Positions 7,226-12,543 of a stretch of DNA of 12,543 bases are shown here, piece after piece. The position numbers and the translations under genes were made by a program. Numbering within the stretch: position 1 is the stretch's first letter; every line of letters begins with the position of its first letter. The notes beneath the pieces are model-generated. The model was not told the DNA's origin. It searched no databases and saw only the letters and a list, made by a program, of their open reading frames with translations. Source of the stretch: Rhodospirillaceae bacterium (GTDB lineage Bacteria; Pseudomonadota; Alphaproteobacteria; SP197); the NCBI GenBank assembly GCA_018700655.1, contig JABIUG010000283.1:1-12543 (forward strand), written 5' to 3'.

Positions 7226-7329
7226 CGTCATCGCCCCACTTGATGGGGCGATCCATGCCGTCGAACAGCCGGCAAATGCAGGCCGCGAGGCTTGCGCTAT
7301 GGATCGCCCGGTCAAGCCGGGCGATGACG
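7226..7329. repeat. Twin-hairpin palindromic element between cbiX and cobH fusion
   Basis: Two 31-nt arms (7226-7256 and 7299-7329) are inverted copies of each other with four differences. Each arm also folds alone: 7230-7238 with 7244-7252 (loop CTTGA) and 7303-7311 with 7317-7325 (loop TCAAG), both 9-bp perfect stems. The four differences sit opposite each other within the stems, so C-G/A-T pairs in one arm are G-C/G-C in the other: both stems are kept. The 42 nt between the arms have no evident gene. The element leaves only 18 nt on each side, so it fills almost the whole gap. It resembles dispersed CGTCATCGCCCGG-type hairpins I recall from alphaproteobacteria. It may stabilise or attenuate the message running from cbiX into the ring operon. 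Confidence 0.8.
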
Positions 7330-7347
7330 ACAGAGGGAAAGAGGCAG

Positions 7348-8355
7348 TCATCCGGCCTTCAGGGTCTTTGGCCCCAGGGGGTGGTCGGCATGGGGGTAGG
7401 GGTGGTGGCCATGCCCGTCTGCATGGCTATGCCCGTGATCGTGATGCTCATGTCCGTGGTCGTGGCCACCTGCGTCACCCGTGCCGATACCCTCGACATG
7501 GTGATGATGGCTTTCCTGCTTCAGCCCGACCTCGTCCTCAAAGCCCAGCACCTGCTCACGGTACTTGCAGGTCTGGCAGTTCATGTTTCCGGTGCCTTCG
7601 AGAATTTCATGCACGCGCGAGACGAAGGTATCGACCACCAGCGGGTGGTCTTTGAGGTAACCGGCCTTGACGAACTGGATGTCGGGATGGCGTGCGGCGA
7701 CCTCGTCGGTCGCGTCATAGATGCGCCGGACCAGGATGCCGGTGAAGAGAAAATAGGGAAACACGACGATGCGTTTGAAGCCGAGTTTCTGGACATGTTC
7801 CAGCGCAGGCTCGACCAGCGGAAAGGTGACGCCGGAATAGGCGGTCTCGCCCCAACCAAAGCCCAGGCCTTCCCACAGCAGGCGCGAGACCTTGGCGACA
7901 TTCGAGTTGGCGTCGGGATCCGAAGCACCGCGCCCGACCGTGACGAGCAGCGTGTCCTGGGGTGCAACCACGCCATGTTCGGCATCAGCAGCCGCCATCG
8001 CTTCCTTCACCCGTTCACCGGCGGCGCGCACCATACGCGTGTCGATGCCGAGATCGCGGCCCAGGCGAATGTCGACGCTGTTCTGGGCGGCATAAGTATT
8101 GAGCACGCTGGGCACGTCGTTTTTCACATGGCCGGCGGCAAACAACATGCCGGGCACGGCGAGGATCTGTTTGGCGTCGCCTTCGCGCAGCTTGTCGAGG
8201 CCATCGCGGATGATCGGCGTGGCAAATTCCAGGAAGCCGTACTCAAGCGGCCAGTCGAAACGGCCCTTGAGGGTTTCGGCGATGGCTGCGAATTCGGTGA
8301 TCGCACCTTCGTCGCGGCTGCCATGGCCGCACAGCATGACGGCAAGTTCATTCAT
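7348..8355 (-). CDS. cbiX: Sirohydrochlorin cobaltochelatase, long form with His-rich tail
   Basis: CbiX inserts Co2+ into sirohydrochlorin, the first committed step of the cobalt-early route. The 335-residue protein is the long two-domain form. The N-terminal half has LCGHGSRDEG (8-17) and AAGHVKNDVP (73-82), with the metal-site histidines H11 and H76. The second half has the degenerate VGRGASDPDANSN (140-152), where Arg replaces the His of the first repeat, and VVFPYFLFTGILVRRI (197-212). It is followed by MNCQTC (258-263), an MxCxxC motif linked to a [4Fe-4S] centre in Bacillus megaterium CbiX, and a tail with 17 histidines between 283 and 325. The start is the ATG preceding LAVMLCGHGS, with AAGGA 8 nt upstream (8364-8368); a longer reading frame upstream overlaps cobD and is rejected. 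It is read divergently from cobD. Confidence 0.93.
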   Translation of the reverse strand: MNELAVMLCGHGSRDEGAITEFAAIAETLKGRFDWPLEYGFLEFATPIIRDGLDKLREGDAKQILAVPGMLFAAGHVKNDVPSVLNTYAAQNSVDIRLGRDLGIDTRMVRAAGERVKEAMAAADAEHGVVAPQDTLLVTVGRGASDPDANSNVAKVSRLLWEGLGFGWGETAYSGVTFPLVEPALEHVQKLGFKRIVVFPYFLFTGILVRRIYDATDEVAARHPDIQFVKAGYLKDHPLVVDTFVSRVHEILEGTGNMNCQTCKYREQVLGFEDEVGLKQESHHHHVEGIGTGDAGGHDHGHEHHDHGHSHADGHGHHPYPHADHPLGPKTLKAG

Positions 8356-8422
8356 GGTGTTGTTCCTTGTTCCTGGCTGTTCTTGCATTGACGCCCCGGC
8401 GGCTTTGCACCACGTAGACGCC
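8356..8422. promoter_or_regulatory. Divergent cbiX/cobD intergenic region
   Basis: The 67 nt between the two divergent start codons must hold the leader of cbiX and the start signals of cobD. AAGGA at 8364-8368 (- strand) is a good ribosome site for cbiX. On the + strand TTGACG at 8388-8393 resembles a -35 box, but no clear -10 follows, and there is no ribosome site before cobD. The space is too short for a cobalamin riboswitch and none of its conserved boxes is seen. Confidence 0.3.
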
Positions 8423-9391
8423 ATGTTGTTTGATATCGCACCACCGGTCGTGCTGGCGGCAGCGTTGCTTCTGGACGGGTTCATCGGCGATCCGCGCTGG
8501 CTCTGGTCGCGCGTACCCCATCCCGTTGCCGTGCTGGGCAGCCTGATCGACTGGGTCGACCAGCGGGCCAACCAGCGCGACGCGGCAAGCCGCCGCTGGC
8601 GTGGAATTCTGGTTCTGATCGCCACCCTGGTTGTGGCGATCGGGCTGGGTTCGGCGGTGAGCTGGCTGACCCATGCGGCAGTCTGGGGCTGGGTTCTTGA
8701 AACCCTGATCGTGTTTTCCCTGATCGCACAGCGTGATCTCTATGATCACGTCAAACATGTCGCCGATGCCCTGCGTCGCGACGGGCTGGAAGGCGGACGC
8801 TGTGCCGTTTCGCAGATAGTCGGACGCGATCCCGACCAGCTCGATGGGCCCGGCATCTGCCGTGCGGCGATCGAAAGCTGTTCGGAGAACTTCGCCGATG
8901 GCGTCGTCGCCCCGGTCTTCTGGTATCTCGTCGCAGGCCTGCCGGGCCTGATGGCCTACAAGGCGGTCAACACGCTCGACAGCATGATCGGGCACAAGAC
9001 CGAACGCCACCTTGCCTTCGGCTGGGCCTCGGCCCGCTTCGACGATCTGCTCAATCTGATCCCGTCGCGTCTTTCGGGCCTGATTGTCGCTGCCTGCGCC
9101 TTTGCCATGCAGGGTGCGGATGGCCGCGAAGCGCTCAACGCCATGTGGCGCGACGCCCGCCAGCACAAATCGCCCAATGCCGGCTGGCCCGAAGCGGCCT
9201 TTGCCGGGGCCCTGGGTCTGGCGATCGCGGGCCCGCGCCGCTACCACGGCGAAACCGTGCGTGACGGCTGGATGGGCAACGGGCGCAGCGCCTGCACCCC
9301 GCGCGATATCGACGCGACCCTGAAACTTTATGTCTATGCCTGTGTGCTGTGGGGCATCGCGGCAGTTTCGATCCTGGGCTGGATCGACTGA
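8423..9391 (+). CDS. cobD: Adenosylcobinamide(-phosphate) synthase, CobD/CbiB type
   Basis: This inner-membrane protein attaches aminopropanol (or its phosphate) to the f-propionate of adenosylcobyric acid. The 322 residues match the CbiB family length. Signatures are LLLDGFIGDPRWLWSRVPHP (15-34), SQIVGRDPDQLD (130-141), SCSENFADGVVAPVFWY (152-168) and KAVNTLDSMIGHK (180-192). Hydrophobic membrane segments lie near 5-20, 62-80, 90-104, 162-180, 218-232, 258-270 and 302-320. I chose the ATG before LFDIAPPVVL because the family begins there; longer reading would enter cbiX antisense. No ribosome site is seen. In Salmonella naming this is CbiB, and CobD is a different enzyme (threonine-phosphate decarboxylase), which is absent here. 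It is the only cob gene in the window on the + strand and ends 31 nt from the convergent cobQ stop. Confidence 0.95.
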   Translation: MLFDIAPPVVLAAALLLDGFIGDPRWLWSRVPHPVAVLGSLIDWVDQRANQRDAASRRWRGILVLIATLVVAIGLGSAVSWLTHAAVWGWVLETLIVFSLIAQRDLYDHVKHVADALRRDGLEGGRCAVSQIVGRDPDQLDGPGICRAAIESCSENFADGVVAPVFWYLVAGLPGLMAYKAVNTLDSMIGHKTERHLAFGWASARFDDLLNLIPSRLSGLIVAACAFAMQGADGREALNAMWRDARQHKSPNAGWPEAAFAGALGLAIAGPRRYHGETVRDGWMGNGRSACTPRDIDATLKLYVYACVLWGIAAVSILGWID

Positions 9392-9422
9392 ACCACACCG
9401 GCTCGATTCCCTATGCCTGAAC

Positions 9423-10898
9423 TCAGCGTTCACGGGCGATCTCCAGCCAGCGGTCGAGATCGGTCGCGATCTCGATCGCATCGGCGACATCATTCAGGGC
9501 GGTTTCGATGCCGGCCTCGAAGGCAACGCCGCTCGCGTGGCGGTCCTTGAGACGCGCCAGAAAGGCATGGCGGAAATCGTCAGCGGCAAAAAGGCCATGG
9601 AGGTAACAGCCCATCACCCGGCCATCGGCCGATACCGCACCATCGGGTCCACGGGCCAGTTCGATCATCGGACGTGCACGGTCGGCACCTTCGGTGATGC
9701 CGATATGGATTTCATAACCCTGCACAGCAGCGCCGCTGACGGGATCATGGCCCGACGATTCGACCAGGCTCTTGTCGCCGGCCAGCGTCGTCGTGATGTC
9801 GAGCAGACCCAGCCCCGGTTCTGCCCCGGCGGCACCTTCGATGCCCTGGGGATCAGAGACCTCGCGGCCGAGCATCTGGTAGCCGCCGCACAGGCCCACG
9901 ACCCAGCCGCCACGCCGGACATGGGCGGCAAGATCGATATCCCAACCCTGGGCCTTCATCGCCACAAGGTCGCCCTTGGTGCTCTTGCTGCCGGGCAGGA
10001 CAACCAGATCGGCATCACCGGGCAAGGCATCACCGGGCGAGACCAATGTGACCTCGACATCAGGCTCTGCAATCAAGGGGTCGAGGTCGTCGAAGTTGGC
10101 GATGCGATCAAACCAGGGTACCGCGACCTTGATCGCCGCGCAGTCGGAGCGCGCCGTCGCGGCATGGCTGTCGAGCGCAACGGCGTCTTCGGCGGGCAGC
10201 CGCCTGGCCGCGGCGATATGGGGAAACACGCCCAGGCATTCCAGCCCGGTGCGCTCGGCGATGATTTCGATGGCACTGTCGAACAGCGAAACGTCGCCGC
10301 GAAACTTGTTGATGCAATAGGCCCGGATACGGCGGCGCTCGTCGTCTTCAAGCAGGGCCATGGTGCCGACAATGCTGGCGATCACCCCGCCCCGGTCGAT
10401 ATCCCCGGCAAGCACGACGGGAACATCGGCCGCACGGGCAAACCCCATGTTGGCGATATCGCCCGCGCGCAGGTTGACCTCGGCAGGCGAGCCGGCGCCT
10501 TCGACGAGCACAAGATCAGCTTCGGCGTCCAGTACCTCGAAACTTTCCAACACCTTCTCGATGAGCTGGGGTTTGAGCGCGTGATAGTCGTGCGCCTGGA
10601 ATGAACCCAGCACCCGACCCTGGACAACAACCTGGGCGCCCTTTTCCGATTGCGGCTTCAGCAGCACCGGGTTCATGTGAACGCTGGGTGCGATACCGCA
10701 GGCCCGTGCCTGGAGCATCTGGGCGCGCCCGATCTCGCCGCCATCAGACGTCACCCCGGCATTGTTCGACATGTTCTGCGGCTTGAACGGCCGCACCCGC
10801 AGCCCCCGCCTCGTGAAGGCACGCGCCAGTCCGGCGACAAGCAGGGACTTGCCGACATCGGACCCGGTGCCTTGCACCATGACGGCAGGCGTTGCCAT
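9423..10898 (-). CDS. cobQ: Cobyric acid synthase (glutamine-hydrolysing)
   Basis: CobQ (CbiP) amidates the b, d, e and g side chains of adenosylcobyrinic acid a,c-diamide in four ATP- and glutamine-dependent steps, giving adenosylcobyric acid. The 491 residues are complete. The N-terminal dethiobiotin-synthetase-like domain has QGTGSDVGKS (9-18), FKPQNMSNNA (38-47), LVEGAGSPAEVNL (131-143) and DIDRGG (166-171). The C-terminal class I glutaminase-like domain has LPGSKST (301-307), GLCGGYQMLG (335-344) with nucleophile Cys337, and GCYLHGLF (430-437) with His434. The ATG starts 2 nt after the stop of the SYLF gene, and AGGGG about 12 nt upstream is a weak ribosome site. It is the last gene of the cobN-cobO-SYLF-cobQ run and converges on cobD with no clear terminator between them. 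Confidence 0.96.
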   Translation of the reverse strand: MATPAVMVQGTGSDVGKSLLVAGLARAFTRRGLRVRPFKPQNMSNNAGVTSDGGEIGRAQMLQARACGIAPSVHMNPVLLKPQSEKGAQVVVQGRVLGSFQAHDYHALKPQLIEKVLESFEVLDAEADLVLVEGAGSPAEVNLRAGDIANMGFARAADVPVVLAGDIDRGGVIASIVGTMALLEDDERRRIRAYCINKFRGDVSLFDSAIEIIAERTGLECLGVFPHIAAARRLPAEDAVALDSHAATARSDCAAIKVAVPWFDRIANFDDLDPLIAEPDVEVTLVSPGDALPGDADLVVLPGSKSTKGDLVAMKAQGWDIDLAAHVRRGGWVVGLCGGYQMLGREVSDPQGIEGAAGAEPGLGLLDITTTLAGDKSLVESSGHDPVSGAAVQGYEIHIGITEGADRARPMIELARGPDGAVSADGRVMGCYLHGLFAADDFRHAFLARLKDRHASGVAFEAGIETALNDVADAIEIATDLDRWLEIARER

Positions 10899-10900
10899 GT

Positions 10901-11593
10901 TCAGGTTTCACCCCTGAGAATTTCGCGCAGCTGGTCGGCATGCCCGTTCCAGACTTTGCCGGCCTGAATAATCTCGCGGGTTGTCGCTGCCTGGCCGTAG
11001 TAGGCCATGTTTGCATCCTGATCGGGGATCAGGAGCGTCCCTTCGATCGCGACCCCCAGGAACAGGCCTTCGCTCGTGCCATAGGCATAGATATCCTGGT
11101 TGAATTCGGTCGAGGTCGTCGCTGCCTTGACCTCTGCACCCACCGGGCCGGCGGCAACCGAAGCTTCGGCGCCGACTTCGACATTCTCGGCGAGCATCGC
11201 CTCGAGCCCGGCATCGGTCATGATGGCCAGCACGACCTGGGTTTCCGAAGCGCCGATCTGCAGGCCGATACTGGCCGCGCCGACATCGAGAAACGCCGGG
11301 TTACTCCAGGTTCCGGTGTCGAGGTCATGGGCCAGAATCACGCCACGTCCGGCCTCGCCGCCGATGATGAAACCGGCCTTGATCTATTGCGGCACGATGA
11401 CGACGCCGTGTGCGCGATCGAGCAGACCCTCAAGATTCGCGAAGTCGGGGTCACGCAACAACTCGACCACGGTATGGGCCGCGTCGTCGACCACGGTCTC
11501 TTCGCCTTCAGCGCGGACCTGCCGCGAACCGACGGTCAGAAACACAAACACAACGACAGAAACAATCCAGCGTGTCAGGCCATAGCGTGTCAT
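10901..11593 (-). pseudogene. SYLF/Ysc84-domain exported protein, interrupted by an in-frame amber codon
   Basis: One reading frame of 230 codons encodes a Ysc84/SYLF-type lipid-binding protein, but codon 70 is TAG (11384-11386). Before it are a Sec-type signal peptide (hydrophobic stretch within residues 9-21, likely cut after VRA) and GLLDRAHGVVIVPQ. After it the frame continues without any further stop as IKAGFIIGGEAGRGV, then WSNPAFLDVGAASIGLQIG, SVAAGPVGAEV, DIYAYGTSEGLFLGVAIEG and MAYYGQ, all family hallmarks in the right order. The family usually has a hydrophobic residue where TAG stands, so one base change (for example from TTG) explains it. It may be a fresh pseudogene, a sequencing error, or read-through. 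A GTG at 11339-11341 could restart a signal-less C-terminal part. It lies 13 nt after cobO and 2 nt before cobQ, hence inside the operon. Confidence 0.85.
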
Positions 11594-11606
11594 CGTATTC
11601 CGCCCA

Positions 11607-12242
11607 TCAGAATTCGACGCCGATCTGGCCGCGCACACCTTCACGGAAAGGGTGCTTGATCAGCGTCATCTCGGTTACGAGATCGGCCAGGTCGATCAAT
11701 TCGGGTTTGGCGTTTCGCCCGGTGATGACGACATGGAGATCCGTGCGCTTGGTCGCCAGGGTGTCGAGTACATCATCAAGATCGACATAGTCGTAACGCA
11801 GCGCAATGTTGAGCTCGTCGAGGATCACCATATGAATCTCTGGATAGGCCATCATCGCCTTGGATTCTTCCCAGGCGGCCGTGGCTGCGGCGACATCACG
11901 CTCGCGGTCCTGGGTTTCCCAGGTGAAACCCTCGCCCATGATCTTGTGCGTGACCTGATCGGGGAACAGTGCAAACAGTTTGGTCTCGCCGGTTTCGCTG
12001 CGGCCCTTGATGAACTGCACGACGCCGATCTTGAAGCCGTGGCCGATGCAACGCAGCGCCATGCCCCAGGCAGCCGAGGACTTACCCTTGCCCTTGCCGG
12101 TGTGCACGATGATGAGGCCGCGTTCCTCGGTCTTGGAGGCCATCATCTTGTCGCGCGCGGCCTTGCGTTTTTTCATCTTCTCGCGGTGACGGTCGTTGAA
12201 TTCTTCCCCGGCCTCGGGCTCGCCGTTCTCGGTCTCGCTCAT
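11607..12242 (-). CDS. cobO: Corrinoid adenosyltransferase
   Basis: CobO (BtuR/CobA family) transfers the 5'-deoxyadenosyl group from ATP to the cobalt of a reduced corrinoid. The 211 residues show the N-terminal basic helix (about 18-34), the modified P-loop HTGKGKGKSSAAWG (47-60), VQFIKG (75-80), ILDELNIALRYDY (140-152), VVITGRNA (171-178) and the family ending HPFREGVRGQIGVEF (197-211). A longer reading starting 26 codons upstream was rejected: the ATG at 12242 overlaps the cobN stop as ATGA and has a strong AGGAG 8 nt upstream. The gene is second in the order cobN, cobO, SYLF, cobQ, matching the cobN-cobO neighbourhood seen in many alphaproteobacteria. Confidence 0.96.
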   Translation of the reverse strand: MSETENGEPEAGEEFNDRHREKMKKRKAARDKMMASKTEERGLIIVHTGKGKGKSSAAWGMALRCIGHGFKIGVVQFIKGRSETGETKLFALFPDQVTHKIMGEGFTWETQDRERDVAAATAAWEESKAMMAYPEIHMVILDELNIALRYDYVDLDDVLDTLATKRTDLHVVITGRNAKPELIDLADLVTEMTLIKHPFREGVRGQIGVEF

Positions 12243-12543
12243 GCCACCTTCTCCTCTGCTTGCGAGCCCGTGATCAGGCTCTCCAGAATGGTTGTCGTGC
12301 TGTTGCGTCGCGGCGTCCACAAGCCTCGTTTCTGAGCTTCGGCCAGACGCGCCGCGATGTCGTGCAGGGCGTCGGGATTGACCTCTTCAAGAAATTCCCG
12401 GACCTCTGCATCATCGAGATAGGCGTCGAACACGGCGTCGAAATGATGGCTGGGAACACAACGTGCCGAGGCCGCAAAGCCAAACAGGTAGTCAACCGTG
12501 GCAGCCATCTCGAAGGCACCCTTGTAGCCGTGGCGCATGACAG
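12239..12543 (-). CDS. cobN: Cobaltochelatase subunit CobN, C-terminal end only
   Basis: The last 100 or so residues of CobN, the large magnesium-chelatase-H-like subunit that binds hydrogenobyrinic acid a,c-diamide and inserts cobalt with ATP and CobS/CobT. The fragment reads RHGYKGAFEMAATVDYLFGF, then HHFDAVFDAYLDDAEVREFL, NPDALHDIAARLAEA and KRGLWTPRRNS, which is the characteristic end of CobN (full proteins are roughly 1,200-1,300 residues). The rest lies beyond the window edge, so the ATG at 12538 is internal. Its TGA overlaps the cobO start (ATGA). It is the main evidence for late, aerobic-type cobalt insertion in this organism. Confidence 0.93.
   Translation of the reverse strand, partial: VMRHGYKGAFEMAATVDYLFGFAASARCVPSHHFDAVFDAYLDDAEVREFLEEVNPDALHDIAARLAEAQKRGLWTPRRNSTTTILESLITGSQAEEKVA
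12251..12255 (-). promoter_or_regulatory. Ribosome binding site of cobO
   Basis: AGGAG on the - strand lies 8 nt before the ATG at 12242, inside the end of cobN. It is among the strongest ribosome sites in the window and fixes the cobO start against the longer open frame that begins at 12320. Confidence 0.75.

Noticed and set aside
7069..8391. 440-codon open frame on the + strand
   Set aside because: It is antisense to cbiX and the start of the cobH fusion and runs through the palindromic element; no recognisable domain.
7208..8422. Cobalamin riboswitch upstream of cbiX, the cobH fusion or cobD
   Set aside because: I looked by eye for the B12-box (GCCACTG-type) and the conserved core on both strands and saw none; the gaps are only 67 and 140 nt, the latter filled by the twin-hairpin element. 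A covariance-model search would settle it.
8356..8625. N-terminal extension of CbiX by 90 residues
   Set aside because: The extension overlaps cobD antisense, is low in family similarity, and the internal ATG has a good ribosome site and the expected family N-terminus.
9392..9422. Bidirectional terminator between cobD and cobQ
   Set aside because: The 31 nt have no stable inverted repeat and no T-run.
8348..9493. 381-codon open frame on the - strand
   Set aside because: It is antisense to cobD, whose membrane protein signatures are clear on the + strand.
9330..10604. 424-codon open frame on the + strand
   Set aside because: It is antisense to cobQ, which shows all catalytic motifs of both domains.
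11384..11386. TAG as a pyrrolysine codon
   Set aside because: SYLF proteins are not known pyrrolysine proteins and no pyl gene is in the window; a point mutation or read error is simpler.

Overview
This GC-rich window is most likely from an alphaproteobacterium. The grounds are codon usage, the aerobic-type cob gene set ending in CobN, and intergenic hairpins of the CGTCATCGCCCGG type that I recall as common in that class. No rRNA, tRNA, CRISPR array or transposase gene is visible. About nine tenths of the window codes for cobalamin (vitamin B12) biosynthesis.

Layout. Bases 1-905 (+ strand) hold the 3' end of a membrane fatty-acid-desaturase-family gene overlapping a small Rieske ferredoxin gene. 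This looks like an oxygenase/electron-donor pair unrelated to B12. Bases 906-1168 are a convergent intergenic region dominated by a large inverted repeat with two perfect 32-bp arms. Bases 1169-7207 (- strand) are a tightly coupled corrin-ring operon, transcribed right to left: an RNase-H-like/CobH fusion, cobL, cobI, a cbiG-cobJ fusion and cobM. The junctions overlap by 1, 4 and 4 nt, and the last two genes abut. Bases 7208-7347 are filled by a second palindromic element, two inverted hairpins with compensatory stem changes. Upstream of it on the same strand is a long-form cobaltochelatase CbiX (7348-8355) with an MxCxxC motif and a His-rich tail. cobD (cbiB-type) is read divergently on the + strand (8423-9391) and converges on cobQ (- strand, 9423-10898). 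Upstream of cobQ lie a SYLF/Ysc84 lipid-binding-type gene broken by one in-frame amber codon (10901-11593), cobO (11607-12242) and the 3' end of cobN (12239 to the window edge).

How the genes work together. CobI, CobJ, CobM, CobL and CobH methylate, contract and rearrange the ring to hydrogenobyrinic acid. CobN is the large subunit of the late cobalt chelatase. CobO adenosylates the corrinoid, CobQ amidates it to cobyric acid, and CobD attaches the aminopropanol (or aminopropanol phosphate) arm. Two parts do not fit a purely aerobic, late-cobalt route: CbiX, which loads cobalt early into sirohydrochlorin, and a full-length CbiG domain fused to CobJ. CobG/CobZ, CobF, CobK, CobB, CobS/T and the lower-ligand genes are absent here and must lie elsewhere or be replaced. 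I saw no cobalamin riboswitch.

The best leads are the RNase-H-like domain fused to CobH, the early/late cobalt mixture, the amber-interrupted SYLF gene inside the cob operon, and the covarying twin hairpins between cbiX and the cobH fusion.
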